Below are positions 10,946 through 22,850 of a stretch of 64,000 nt of DNA, one piece after another; the stretch's first letter is position 1; each line of letters starts with the position of its first letter. The stretch covers positions 1,631,501-1,695,500 of the forward strand of contig JAESUZ010003883.1 in NCBI GenBank assembly GCA_017311185.1, written 5' to 3'. The stretch is from Proteles cristata cristata (lineage: Eukaryota > Chordata > Mammalia > Carnivora > Hyaenidae). The notes below the pieces were generated by a model. That model did no database searches, had not been told where the DNA came from, and saw only the letters and a program-made list of their open reading frames with translations. The position numbers and the translations under genes were made by a program.

Positions 10946-12788
10946 CTTTATATTTCATGGATATTTTGTGGTTCTCCTTTTCATGAGATGGTATAGGTAC
11001 ATGTCTTAAAATGAGTCTTGGAATTATAAGAAGCACTCATCATAGGTTATGTTTTACTCTTATTGCTATTGTTGTTGTTCTATAATTGTTCAAATGGTAG
11101 GACTAATATGATGACTTATTTTATTCTCTACAGGGTTAGTAATGCCATCATTCCTCATACTGAAGGCTTCTGAAAAGCATTCCTTGATCTTTATTATGTA
11201 GAGCTTATCTTCTCTGCACCCAGGAAGAATGAGATTTGCAAATCTACATTTCCAAAAACACAAACACAATTCAGTAGCTGGCAGCATAGTATGGTGGCTA
11301 TATACTGAGATCCTCATTTAAGGTAGTGTTTAAGAAATGATCAACAATCACTAGAAGATGTATTAAGTTTCCTCTATAAGAATCATCTAAATTTGTTTAT
11401 TGTTCAATAAAAATGGAAGTCCTACTTTGGTCCAGGAAATCTGTACTTAAGAAGGCGATAGGAGACAAAAACAGTCATTTTTCCTGATTTCATGGAAACT
11501 TACAGATAATTGGTACAATAAATGTTAATCTATAAGAGAGAGAAACATGATACTATCCTGGAGGGACATGAGCTCACCTAGGGGTGGAGACAGGTCATCA
11601 GGGAAGGTTTACACGAAACTATAGCTGTTTACATAGAGATCCAAAAAACGAGTAAGAGTGAAATCAGTAATTAATTGAGTAGCACGTATCTAGGATTCTT
11701 CTAATCAAGGAAAACTATATATTCAAAACCATTGGTTCTCAAATTTGGCTCCACTTTAGAATCATATTGGAAATTAAAAAATACCAATGCCTGTATCTCA
11801 TGCCCAGAAATTCTGAGTTAATTGGCATGGGGTTAACTTTGTCATTACTTTTATTTGTCTCTGTTTTTAACTCCCAAGTAGTTTTGATAACCATCAGTGT
11901 TTCTGCAACAAAGTTTAAATCCTTAAGGCATGAGGATTATGTCTAACTAAAGAAACTGAAGGAAGACTAATATGGTTTGAGTTCAAAAACAGAGAGATTA
12001 TGATGTAGCATGAGATTGTAAATGTAAAATGTGACCAATCACCCAGGCCTTGGCTGGCCACGTTAGAAGTTTGGTCTTCCTCTTGATAACAATGGAAAAG
12101 TTTGGAAAGATTTTAAGCAGAAGGCATCATATCTACATTTATATTTATGTTGCAATGTACAGTGAAGATTGTCAAAAAGAAGCAATGAAGTTAGCCTGGA
12201 CTAGGATGGTGGCAAGGAGATGGAGTTAAATGGATTTGAGAATTTGTTTTTAGAGATGAAATTAGCGATTGGCAATGGATTAGATATGTGTGGTTGTAAA
12301 ACAGATTTATCAATTTCTGACTATTGGAAGAATGGATGGTAGGGGGCAGATTTTGAGTTTTATCTTTTAGATATTTGAAGTGCCTTTGAGATATCTAAGC
12401 AGAAACATCAAAGATATAGTAGAATATAAAGAGATGTCTGGACTTGAGATTTTAGATTGTTTGGGAACAAAGATCTACAGTTCAATAGCAATACTTTACA
12501 TTAAACTTGGTAAGTGTACATTAACCTTGTAATTTCAAAACATAATTATTTTACTTGTGGAAAACACCATGATAGGCACTGAGCACACAAGGGTAATTAA
12601 GATGGTGCCCCTATCCTTAAGTGGTTAATTATTTAAAGGACAAGACAAGAAAGATAGCTCTAATGTAGTTTTAAAATGAATTATCCCCCTTTAAAATATC
12701 TCAAGATGGAAAAGAATGAAAGAGAAGATGATCCATCAATTTTTATGAGACTGTAATCACAAAATGCTAAATTTTATTAGAAAAAATT
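10946..12788. other. GRID2 intron, no assigned feature
   Basis: AT-rich intron without a recognisable exon or nameable repeat. Confidence 0.45.
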
Positions 12789-13008
12789 CTTTTTTTTAAG
12801 ATCTTCTTTAATATTTATTTTTGACGGAGAAAGCAAGACACAGAGTGTGAGGGAGGAGGAACAGAGAGAGAGGAAGACAGAATCCGAGGCAAGCTCCAGG
12901 CTCTAATCTGTCAGCACAGAGTTCAATACAGGGCTTGAACTTATAAACTGTGAGATCGTGACCTGAGGCAAAGTCAACACTTAACCGACTGAGCCACCCA
13001 GGTACCCC
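12789..13008 (-). mobile_element. SINEC, older copy, minus strand
   Basis: The reverse complement begins GGGGTACCTGGGTGGCTCAG, followed by a diverged SINEC body and an A/T-rich tail. Short AGAAAAAA duplications flank it (12779-12786 and 13009-13016). Confidence 0.9.
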
Positions 13009-13169
13009 AGAAAAAACAAAAAAGAAAAATTATGATCAGAAAAAATGGAAAGCTAATAGAATTTGAGTGAGGGGAATCACCCCTGAAGCATTACAAAAAT
13101 TGTCAAGGGTAGAATATGATAGTAGGAAACGATCTCAGATAAGGGATGTTTTGTTTTTTCATTCAGTTT

Positions 13170-13280
13170 GAACTGGAGAAGCAAAAAAGAAGGAGGAGGG
13201 AAAGGAGGAGGAAGGGGGGAGGAAGAAGAGGAAGAGGAATTAGGAAGAGAAGGGGATGGAGAAAAGAGGACAGTAGAGAT
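13170..13280 (+). repeat. Purine-rich (GGA/GAA)n tract
   Basis: About 110 bp in which the plus strand is almost all G and A, built of GGA, GAA and GGGA units. It is low-complexity. The 64-residue Arg/Glu/Lys-rich open frame over it follows from the composition. Confidence 0.85.
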
Positions 13281-13395
13281 TTGATTAAAGTATTAATTTA
13301 TCAGACATTTATTAGGACCTACCAAGTACCAGTACTGTGATAAGGACTATGGGTGCAAGAATAGACCAGGTAGGCATCATTCCAGCTTCACAGAG

Positions 13396-13396
<1 letters not shown>
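13281..13396 (-). mobile_element. L2-like antisense fragment
   Basis: The segment CAGACATTTATTAGGACCTA followed by CAGTACTGTGATAAGGACTA is a diverged reverse complement of the L2 3' end. A TA microsatellite follows directly. Confidence 0.5.
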
Positions 13397-13397
<1 letters not shown>

Positions 13398-13452
<55 letters not shown>

Positions 13453-13535
13453 AGTATATATGTGTATATTATATATGTACATATATATGTATTTATGTGT
13501 ATATTGTATATATGTGTATGTATATATATATATTC
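13398..13535. repeat. (TA)n microsatellite with TATG-like decay
   Basis: About 50 bp of pure TA alternation (13398-13449), then about 85 bp of interrupted TATATG/TATA units. Likely length-polymorphic. The Tyr/Ile open frame across it is an artefact. Confidence 0.95.
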
Positions 13536-15570
13536 TCAAGTTTTTATTTTGTGGAAATCAGCTAAGTTCATTTTATTGCACATAGTATAGAAATTTTGTT
13601 TTCAGCATCTATACAGGGAAATGTAAGGCAGTTGAGTCAGGTCATTTTTTTTTCTGATAATTTTTTTCAAAGACATTTTCTCCTGAAGGAAACTCAAGTG
13701 CTAAGGCTATTTCACATAATCTAAAGAACGTCTACTACTTCATGGTAATGACCAAGCTGTAGAAACAGAATCTTAGGAGGAAATAATCATCCCCTAGGGG
13801 GCAAGTCCTACAAATTGAACCTGTTTTACAGGAGGAAATATCACATACACACACACACAAAAATATATTATTGGAGGGATTACTGACACAGTACATCCCT
13901 GTACATATCAAAGGAAAAACATTCCCATTTAACGCTATGAAACATGCATCTGAGTTAACCTGCCATATGTATTTTTTTATACATTCTATCTCATTACAGA
14001 AGTAATATCTACCAAATAAGCACTGTGCATATCTAACTAGTTAGCTTTCAGCGACTTTGCCTATGCCTTGCTCTTCCCTTTTTTTCCTTTGAAGGCTGAG
14101 AAAGCAAATAAAAGAAATGTAGTGGCTGGCAACACACAGCCCCGCGGTCCAGTGGATATTTTGTGTCCTGCAGCTGGAGCTTTGGTACTATAGCCAGGCT
14201 TCGTTTGTTCCATATGAATACAAGCTAATAAATGTAGGGAATTCCATTTGGCATTCAATTAAGAGCTCTCTTGACTCCTGTTATTAAAGCCTATAACTAT
14301 TAAGCGTAAAATTAAAGTTGAACAGTTCAGCTCTTTTTGACATTATAACACTGCCTGAAAAATCGTAATGCAAAACCAAGTCAAACGTCATCCTTTAAAG
14401 CCCATGGGCAAATGAAAAGAGGAAATAGTGAAGGGAAAAGAGTAAATATCTAACACTTGATCATTTGCTAATGACATAACACATGAGGTTAAAAATGTAT
14501 TACTGTTCTCATGAAAACCCAGCTACCATTTTGTTGAACACAAGATGCTACATTGATTTTATCAGAGAGCTACAAAATTATTATTGCTAAAGCTCCAGTG
14601 AAGGAAATAATTAAAGCATTAAGCATTTTTAAAGTTTTAAAGTGGTCTTAAGCAATAACCAGAAAATACTATAGGAAATCAATATACTGTAATTGAAAGG
14701 AAATTGAATTGGTCCTTATTTTTTTAATCCCTTCTAAATTTTCTCTAGACTGCCAGACCACGGGAAGATAGTGAATCTTGTTTTGCCATCAGCAGTATGA
14801 CTTTCTGTAAATCTCATGTGCTGCAGGGGCCACTTTTATTATTTTTACTTAGAAAGTGCTCAGCTGAATAGATAGTATTATAAGATTTTGTGTGCATTAT
14901 CTTTATTAGTCTCTGGCCTCATTGTTAAAAAAAAAAAAAAGAGTGAGGGAGGGAAACAAAAACAAAAATACAACCAAGCAAAAACACCCTTTTCCACATA
15001 TCCAGAAAGGTCAAGTTAATAGAATTTCAAAAAATGAAGCCGTAGACAGTTTTAGATACTTGAACTTTAGTAAAATTCTTCTATTTTTTTCTTTCTTTCC
15101 TTTTTTTTTTAATCAAACGCTATGCCAGTCAATCTTGCTATGCTGCAAGGAATATGACCCATTATAGATACAAATTCAGTTTGAATCTGTGAACTGAACT
15201 CATTTGTATTGCTTATTATTGGAAGAAGCTTTTACAATCAAGCAGAATAGCTTGAAGGGAGCCTCAGGGAGACGAGTGGATATGAACAGAAATTAAGGAT
15301 TCTTAAAACTTGAAAACTCCTTCAAAAAGATGTGAATAATCAACATTTTCTGTGTGTGTTGCTGTTGTTTCTTTCCTCATTTAATATGCAGTTGGAGAAG
15401 CATAAGCAGGCATTAACATAAATGAAATGCATCCCACACTTATCTTTAGTAAGTTGGTAACACAAAGTAGAAATTTCCAGAAATATTTTTGAGACTGTCT
15501 TGTCCATTTCATTTGTCTACTACTTTCTTTATTCTACTCAATGCCTCTTGAAGGCTTACGTGGATAAAAG
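13536..15570. other. Repeat-poor intronic block
   Basis: Roughly 2 kb in which I recognise no transposon apart from homopolymer runs (A-run at 14926-14940, pyrimidine tract at 15084-15108). The part from 14040 to 14880 is mixed-composition, complex sequence with homeodomain-like ATTA cores. It contains no spliceable open frame. It could be conserved non-coding DNA, but conservation cannot be judged from one genome. Confidence 0.4.
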
Positions 15571-15574
15571 ATAA

Positions 15575-15745
15575 CGCACTGGAAGGAGCACAGCCTCTCA
15601 ATCATCAGTTTTCCCTTCTGTAAAACGGAGATAATAATGTTACCTTTCTCATAGTGTTGCTTTGAGAAGTAAATGAATCAGTATAAGCAAAGGCCTCAGA
15701 GGACTGGCATATACCATGCACTGTGTACGTATTTTGTTTCTTAAA
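15575..15745 (+). mobile_element. MIR fragment
   Basis: TTTTCCCTTCTGTAAAACGG followed by TTGAGAAGTAAATGAATCAG matches the MIR core-to-3' region in sense orientation. Confidence 0.7.
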
Positions 15746-15801
15746 ATTAAAACGGTAATTGATGATTTACCTTTTAAACTGTATTGCCAAATGTGAATTC
15801 A

Positions 15802-15980
15802 CAGGGTGCGTGGGTGGCTCAATCGGTTAAGCATCTGACTTCAGCTCACGTTCTGATCTCTCAGTTTGTGAGTTCAAGCCCTGTGTGGGTCTCTGCTGAC
15901 AGCTCAGAGCCAGAAGCCTTTTTCGGATTCTGTTTTTGTGTCTTTCTCTCTCTGCCTCTCCTTAACGTGTGCCCTCTCAA

Positions 15981-16017
<37 letters not shown>

Positions 16018-16055
16018 AATAAACATTAAAAAATATTTTTAAAAAAGAAAATAAC
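15802..16055 (+). mobile_element. SINEC with 10-bp target duplication
   Basis: Head AGGGTGCGTGGGTGGCTCAA, B-box-like GTTTGTGAGTTCAAGCCCTG, a long (CT)n run near 15983-16014 and an A-rich tail. TGTGAATTCA occurs at 15792-15801 and again at 16056-16065. Confidence 0.94.
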
Positions 16056-16189
16056 TGTGAATTCATTAGCTATTGTATTGAGGCAGCTACTTAACATTTC
16101 TGAGCCTTAATTTTTTTCCTATAAAATAAGAATATTTTCTATACCTACCACAAATAGATCATATTTATGAAAAAAAAAATCATAAGCTA

Positions 16190-16740
16190 TAAAACAGCAT
16201 TGCAATTGAAAGCAAGGAAATCTGGATTTTTAAAAGCACTAGTTTAGTGTCACCCAGGTGACTCAGTCTAAAGTTAAACATCTTTTGATTTCAGCGCAGG
16301 TCATGATCTCACCATTGGTAAGTTCAAGTCCCACATGAGGCTCCATGCACTGACAGTGCAGAGCCTGCTTGGGATTCTCTCTCTATCTGTTTGCCCCGTC
16401 CCCTACTTGCTTGCTCTCTCTTGCTCTCTCTCTCTCTCTCTCTCTCTCTAAATAAACTTAAAAAGTATATACATCAGAAATAAATAAAAGCACTAGTTTA
16501 AATCCTAGTTTCATCTCTTAGTAGTTATGTGACTTTAGATGAGCCCTTAGTTTCTATGCCTTATTTTCTATTATTATACAATAGTAATTGTAACATTACC
16601 TTCTTGTAAAATTTTTTTTATAAAGTTATTTTGAGGCTTAAATGATATCATGTATGAAGAGCTTAGTATCAGGGCTAACACTTAGAAAGGATTCTGTAAA
16701 ATGTACAAGAAATAGTTCTATTCAACATATGAAATAAGTA
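16190..16740 (+). mobile_element. MIR interrupted by a SINEC
   Basis: MIR 5' core sequence precedes the SINE (GCAAGGAAATCTGGATTTTT) and MIR sequence resumes after it (AAATCCTAGTTTCATCTCTT). It continues through GTTATGTGACTTTAGATGAG to about 16740. The SINE at 16247-16485 therefore inserted into an older MIR. Confidence 0.72.
16247..16485 (+). mobile_element. SINEC with perfect 15-bp target duplication
   Basis: A diverged SINEC body with a (CT)n stretch at 16416-16449, bounded by AAAAGCACTAGTTTA at 16232-16246 and 16486-16500. The pure target repeat makes the ends certain although the body has several substitutions. Confidence 0.93.
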
Positions 16741-18587
16741 TTATTTTAATTTCTGAATGATTTCTGTGTTATGTTCCAATTTGATATGTGATAAGTAAAT
16801 ATATTTTATTTCTAGTTTTCCAGATAATATGTATTCTAAGTTTTCTCTGTCTCAAAATTCCACCTCTGATATTCCTAGTTCTTGGTGTCCATAGCTAAAG
16901 TCAGTTAATATTAAGTGTTACAGTTTATGCATATGAAGGAAGAGCTGAATTAAGTAAAAGGTGTTACCAAACCTGAAATCCAGACTGCTGTTGTGATGAA
17001 CAGGAATAACTTTACAAGTGTTATGATTAAAGGACATGTGATTCAGATAGTAAGAAAAGAGAGAGATAGAATACAGAAAAGGGAAATACCTTCATCAAGA
17101 CAGAGGAGACAATGATGTCTTATTATGAGATGTATATATGTGTATATACACATATATTATTATGTGTACACATATATTATTATGAGATGTATATATGTAC
17201 ATATATATATGTATACACACAATGATGTAATATATATGAGAAAGAAGAAAGAATTTGGTCACATTTTTTGTGTGTGTGACAAGAAACATCACATATGTTC
17301 ACACTACGCATGTGTATAAATAATGTTTAAGTTACTGCCCGAGTCTGAAGACAAATGCTTTCTTATTGTTATTTCAGAAACCCAAATGTTTGAGTGTCTT
17401 GGGATTTTTAAACCCTTGACTGTATTTAGTTTAAAGGAAGACATACTTAAGAAGAAGCTGGAGATTATATATTTTTAATTATTTGTCCAGAACATTGTTG
17501 AAACAAACTGCTGAGCAAGTTTTGTTGTTATTCCTGGAGTAAATATTTTGACCAGTCAATATACCAAAATGCTATGGTCAAGTTTGTATTAATAGATGCC
17601 AATTATTTAGGCAAACAGACAGAATCACCAAGGCAGACAAAAAAGAAATCCTTGTATTTACTTTGACAGCTTAGACATGTTTACCTTGAACAAGATGATG
17701 TCCTAAAAGCTCTTCATTAAGCTTAGGATTAAGTAATAGAATTGTAAAAGGTAAATAGTGTATAAGGTCTTCATGTTAGGTTGTAAATCACTTTTTCCAC
17801 CAGCATTAATTTATCTAAGAAAACAAAACCTTCTCGAAAAGCTACTAGAAAAAGTGCACATCAAGGAATGCAATTGAACATAGACTTTGGTTGACCTCAG
17901 AAGAGAACAAAAACTCAAAAGAAATTTCATAAGATTTTAAACTTGATAAGAGGACTACAATATATCTCTGATAATTAGACTCTCAACACATTTGGATTTG
18001 CTAATTGGATCTAAGTTCTAATTAGACTTTTCAGGTAACTAAGAATGACATACCATGAATTTAATGTGCTTTTATAGTAGAAACCTACAATTAGCAGCCT
18101 TTTCCAAATTCTTTTAATACAGGAAAAGCTGGCTTTTTGTTTACATTGTGACATACTTTCTCTTTAGATCTATGCACATTTTCGGTTTCTTAATTAAAAC
18201 TATTTGGAGAACTCACAGAGAAATTTGAGCTCTAATAGGAAGCACCTACCCTTTTATTTGTGAAGGAGTCTTGCCAGTGTATTGACAACTCTGGAAGCCA
18301 GGAACAAAATGAAATAAAAGGAAACAAATCAGCCTTCAGGAGGAAGCCACAAAAATAATCAGGTGCCCCTATACACCATTCAGTCAATCAGAACAGTCTC
18401 CAAATATGACTAAAAGTCTGTTACATTTTTAAAGCATTAGAATTAATAGCATGGATATCTTACAGCATTCTCTGCGGCTCTGCTCATTAAGGGATCTGCT
18501 AATTCAAGTCACAAGATCTCCTTTTTTCCTCTCATTTCTGAATTGAGAGTCATCAATTTTTATCCTCTTGTGATGTAGAGGCGGTGA
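16741..18587. other. Repeat-poor intronic block
   Basis: AT-rich sequence with no nameable transposon apart from the TATG microsatellite at 17124-17245. I see no exon. The stretch 17440-18200 is complex, unique-looking sequence. Confidence 0.4.
17124..17245. repeat. TATA/TATG-rich microsatellite
   Basis: Two related halves of TATATGTGTATA/TACACATATATTATTATG units, each followed by GAGATGTATATATG, plus a TATATG tail. Arms such as GTGTATATACACAT are self-complementary, so hairpins are likely. Open frames on both strands here are compositional. Confidence 0.85.
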
Positions 18588-18602
18588 TTTTAAAAATGGC
18601 AA

Positions 18603-18793
18603 CCCTGGGTGGCTCGGTTGGTTAAGCATCCGACGTCAGCCCAGGTCATGATCTCACATCCCTGGGTTCGAGTCCCGTGTCAGGCTCTGTGCTGACAGCT
18701 CAGAGCCTGGAGCCTGCTTCAGATTCTGTCTCCTTCTCTCTCTGCCCCTTCCCATTCACTCTGTCTCTGTCTCTCAAAAATAAAAATAAAACG
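18603..18793 (+). mobile_element. SINEC (host of a nested SINEC)
   Basis: Starts CCCTGGGTGGCTCGGTTGG, lacking the first few SINEC bases, and runs to a tail of CTCAAAAATAAAAATAAAAC. TTTTAAAAATGGCAA at 18588-18602 recurs at 19024-19038, beyond the next SINE. Both copies therefore lie inside one outer duplication, and the second inserted into the tail of this one. Confidence 0.93.
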
Positions 18794-19023
18794 GGGCACC
18801 TGGGTGGCTCAGTCGGTTGGACGTCCGACTTCGGCTCAGGTCATGATCTCACGGTTCGTGGGTTCGAACCCTGCGTGGGGCTCTGTGCTGACAGCTTAGA
18901 GCCTGGAGCCTGTTTCGGATTCTGTGTCCCTCTCTCGCTCTGCTCCTTCCCTGCTCATTCTCTGTCTCTCTCACTGTCTCAAGGATAAATAAACATTAAA
19001 AATTTAAAAAAAAAATAAAATTT
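18794..19023 (+). mobile_element. SINEC inserted in the tail of another SINEC
   Basis: Near-consensus copy beginning GGGGCACCTGGGTGGCTCAG with the B-box-like GGTTCGTGGGTTCGAACCC. AAAAATAAAA-like strings on both sides suggest its own target duplication lies in the host SINE's A-rich tail. Confidence 0.94.
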
Positions 19024-19038
19024 TTTTAAAAATGGCAA

Positions 19039-19740
19039 TCCTTAGATTTGGATATTATAAGAGATAGGAACTACATGAGGATGTAAAATTAAACCAGTAT
19101 TTGGAGTGTAAAGAGAAGTGAATCATTGCAAGACTTAAAGGGAAATGCCACTGCCAAAATATCCCAAGGAAATTGATAGCACTGACAAAAAAAAAAAAAA
19201 AAGGCCAATTATATTGTTGTATGTACTGTGAATATTTGAAAACAACAAAGCCCTATACATAACTTTTTCCCTCAAATAAAAGTAGTAACTCTTGTAACGG
19301 TAATAAAAAAATCTTACATTTTTTTTCCAATAAAAGCAGTATAATATCTAATTAAAACCATTGAAATTATAAGAAAATTAACTTGTGCAATAACTGATCT
19401 ATTAGAACAGACATTGTACTGAAATTATATGCACTATTATTTTTCCAATTCGTGCATTACAGGGACTGAGTTATTGGTGTATTTATAACTCCTTATTAAG
19501 TCAGATGCCCTCACAGAGTCTCCTAAAGCATATTGCATACTGTCATACGCCCAACTATGATATTTAAAGGCATGAAATGGAATTTCTGATTGCTTCATTT
19601 GCTATTAAGAAGAGAAACCAGTGCAGGATCCTTTCTATACCAGTTATTTTGAGAGATATCACAGTTTGCTGAACAGTCTTCACATAGGTGATTGGATTGT
19701 TCCTGAGTCAGGAAAGTGACCAGGCTATTTCATCTTTCAG
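19039..19740. other. Intron upstream of exon A
   Basis: Unique-looking sequence with an A17 run at 19185-19201. It ends in a pyrimidine-rich stretch, CTATTTCATCTTTCAG, that serves as the 3' splice site of exon A. Confidence 0.6.
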
Positions 19741-19842
19741 CTTGGGTGCTGGAATCCTGTCACAGGGCTGAACGGGTCACTGACGGACAAGAAACTGGAG
19801 AATAACATGCGCGGAGTGGTTCTCCGTGTGGTGACTGTTCTG
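19741..19842 (+). CDS. GRID2: GRID2 coding exon A (GluD2, start of the ligand-binding region)
   Basis: This 102-bp exon encodes 34 residues in frame with no stop, opening [20 protein letters not shown] and ending in RVVTVL. It is preceded by a polypyrimidine tract and CAG (ending at 19740) and followed by GTAAGT (from 19843), a near-ideal donor; both boundaries are phase 0. The protein is glutamate receptor delta-2, an orphan ionotropic receptor of cerebellar Purkinje-cell spines that binds D-serine or glycine and contacts cerebellin-1/neurexin through its amino-terminal domain. This segment links that domain to the S1 lobe; the VVTVL end is the first beta strand of S1. The sequence fits GRID2 rather than GRID1, whose segment has different residues after LNGSL. 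It is a partial gene: neighbouring exons lie outside the window except exon B. Confidence 0.96.
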
Positions 19843-20284
19843 GTAAGTCTTGTCAGAGCCTCGTGGTTTGGGCTTCTAGAAGTTACTGTACGCTTTGTTT
19901 CTCTATGTTTTATTAAGTGATGCCATCATCTTCAAAGAGCATTTAACAAATCCTGACTATGCTTTCTAAGATATTTTACTGGTCAAATTTTCCAACCTTC
20001 AATTTATGTGGATCAAAATCATATGGAGGCTTTACCTTTAATTACAGTGCTTTTGTCGGTAACTTTCTCAGACATTTTAGGCCCAGTTTCCATCCTTCTA
20101 TAGTTTCCTACACATGATAAAGTAAAGGTCTCCCTCAGGCATTCTCTCACTGAAGTATGCAGAAATGACAGTAATCATGCCAAACAAGGGTAGAGTTCAC
20201 CAAATGTAATAATTCAGTAATACTAAAACATTGGCAGAAAACAATGCTTTTCTAGCAAGAACTTACTTCAAAGGAAAGATCATC

Positions 20285-20400
20285 TAACTGTTTAACAAAT
20301 ATTTATTGAGAATCAATAAAGCTCAGTGCTGATTACTGGGGACATTGATGACTAAAGAAATAGATAGGATTCTGTTTTATGAAGTTTACCACCTACCGAT
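20285..20400 (-). mobile_element. L2 3'-end fragment
   Basis: TTTAACAAATATTTATTGAG followed by TGCTGATTACTGGGGACATT is the reverse complement of the L2 3' end, moderately diverged. Confidence 0.7.
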
Positions 20401-21419
20401 TTTATGAATATTACCTGTAAATTCTGTGAATTATACATATAAAATAATTATTATAATTACACATACTAAGAAAATCAAATGGTAACTATTATCATTATTC
20501 TGCATATTATTTTCTCTTTTAATAAACATGAAAAATTACATATTAATAAAAATATTATTAACGAACAATATACTCAAATGGATACTGACTGAATAGGCAT
20601 AAAGCAAGAAGATATTAATTTTCCCTTGTTATTTCTATGAGTTTGGGTTTATGCTACTTTATAGTAAGTTTCAAAACATCCATAGTTGTGAACTTTATTT
20701 TTCTTCAGAAAAGCCTATTTGTTTTTAAATTTGAAAAAGGTTTTTCTGTAGACTAAATAAATTATAGAATTAGTAGATTGAAGAAACACAGTCTTTTTGA
20801 TAAATTAATGGCAACTATCTATCAAAGTTTATAACAGCAATGGGTGCCCCTTTTAAATTGTTTGATCAATGTTAAGTAGACTCAACATAATTTCATTGTT
20901 TTAAAAAAGATCTGTGATATTCTCTATATGACTACATTCAAATGAGTAGTCTGTCCCCCTTTTGGTACCTATAATTTATTCCTAGTTATTGTTTTGATTA
21001 GATTTTTACTCTTTGGCAAATGATTTTATTATGAATACTTGACAACTTGAATGTGAATGACAACTTGAACCCAGGCTGTGGTTATGCATGTGCATTGATG
21101 TGCTAATATTAAAAAAAAAAAAAAAGACATTTAAAGGGGGGTGAACTATTAATAGTCTTTTCTCTAGTTATTTACATGAAATCTCAGGAGACAGTTTCAA
21201 TAAAAAATATATATGCATTGTTTTTGACTTTGAGATTCATATTTCTAAGGCAAGCTAGCTTCATTTAGTCACTAAGCAAATATTTATTTAATACTTTACT
21301 ACATGATAGACTCAGATATAAAATGGATAGTATGTATACCTACTACATAGATATATATATTCACCTTATAGGTATATTCATACTTCAAGTTATATATAGA
21401 ATCTTGTTGGGAGAAGAAC
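20401..21419. other. Intron, no assigned feature
   Basis: AT-rich. A-run at 21111-21125. No recognisable exon or repeat. Confidence 0.45.
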
Positions 21420-21690
21420 ATACAAAAAAAAAACACCTACAACCAAGAAGTATTACGTACTTTCTATATGCCAGGTACTTTATGAAGTTTTTGTCTGTAT
21501 TATTTTATTGAGTCCTCACAGTATTTCCAAGAAATAGATACTTTTCTGATCCCAAGGATGAGGAAGAGGAAACTGGAACATCCATAAGCTGATTGAGGGA
21601 AAAAAATGTGGAGGATACACTGATAATAAGTAGCAGAGGTAGTTAGGATTCAAATCCAAGAAGTCTGACTGACTCTAGGCCTCTTAATTT
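21420..21690 (-). mobile_element. MIR, antisense
   Basis: Contains a TATGCCAGGTACTTTATGAA block, a middle GATGAGGAAGAGGAAACTGG, and the end GGATTCAAATCCAAGAAGTC. These are hallmarks of a reverse-complement MIR of nearly full length. Confidence 0.78.
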
Positions 21691-22647
21691 CTTCCCTCTT
21701 AACATATATTATAGTTTTCTCTACTCTTACTGTGATATGTGTGAGAATCAAGGTATCTATAGGATTTTACTTCATTTGAGAATTAAAATTTTGTAACTCT
21801 GAATAAGATGACAGTGAATTTAATGGGAAACCTTATGGTCAATTATTTTAAATTCATTTCCAGGCTGAACAAAATGATTGCTATTTTGTGCATGAAATGG
21901 TATTATTGCTTTACACAGCAGTAATGCATGCATACCTCAGCATCACCTTCATGACTCATAATGGTCTCTGTTACCTGTAAACTCAGCCCCGCACAGATCC
22001 CAAACATGGTTAGTGAGTGGAAATATGGAAACAGTGTTTCCCCAGGCATTCTGTGAGGAAATGTGGGTTTATCAGTTATTACACTTGTTACACGTCCATG
22101 CTATGCAGCCATTGTACTTAATACTTTGGTAGGCTTACTGTTTCTTCCTGTAATTCCTGTTTGAATGGAAACCTGCCATGCCTTTCTTATTTATTTCCTA
22201 CAAGCACTCTTCTAGGTCCAGCTATTCCTTACATGGCCTCACAGGCTTTTGCCACCGACACTAAGAATCACTCTCCCCTCCACCCACCCAGCAACTCCAA
22301 AATCTTGACTAAATCCTGAAACTTAGATTTGTTTTATAATAAACTTGATTTGACCATATAAACACCACTTCCTTATATTCTATGTACTTGCTTCCAACAC
22401 TCTCAGGAAAGGAGAAGGAGGAGGGAAGATTCCTGTGTAAAGCTCCTGAGGGAAGGTCTTTCAGTTTTTATTCCATCCTAAATGCAACCTCATCCCACTA
22501 CTACACATACCTCCTTTAGTGCTGAGGACGTTTATGCTATAATGACACACAGGTTAATAAAACTGATTGTCTTTACCTAAATTTTGAAGTCCCCATTCTT
22601 ATGACTGTTAACGGTAGTTTATTGACTTGAAAGGAATAATCTGATAC
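21691..22647. other. Intron, no assigned feature
   Basis: No exon or nameable repeat seen. A moderately GC-richer patch around 22200-22560 has no coding signature. Confidence 0.4.
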
Positions 22648-22850
22648 TTTTTAAAATTTATTTTCAAGTTAGTTAACCTACAGTGTAGTCTTGACTTCAG
22701 GGGTAGAATCCAGTGATTCATCACCCATATATATAAGATACACAGTGCTCATCCCACAAGTGTCCTCCTCAATGCCCATCCCCCATTTTCTCCACCTACA
22801 TTAACCCTCAGTTTGTTCTCTATATTTAAGAGTCTCTTATGGTTTGCTCT
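22648..22850 (-). mobile_element. Carnivore L1 3'-end fragment
   Basis: The plus strand begins TTTTTAAAATTTATTTTCAA and passes through CAGTGCTCATCCCACAAGTG and AATGCCCATCCCCCATTTTC to AAGAGTCTCTTATGGTTTGC. This is the reverse complement of a carnivore L1 3' UTR, 5'-truncated at about 200 bp and older than the two young L1 3' ends in the window. Confidence 0.85.

Noticed and set aside
13312..13539. Tyr/Ile-repeat protein on the minus strand
   Set aside because: It is a translation of the (TA)n microsatellite.
17124..17245. CRISPR-like or satellite array
   Set aside because: The repeated units are simple TATG/TATA microsatellite with no spacer structure, in a mammalian intron.
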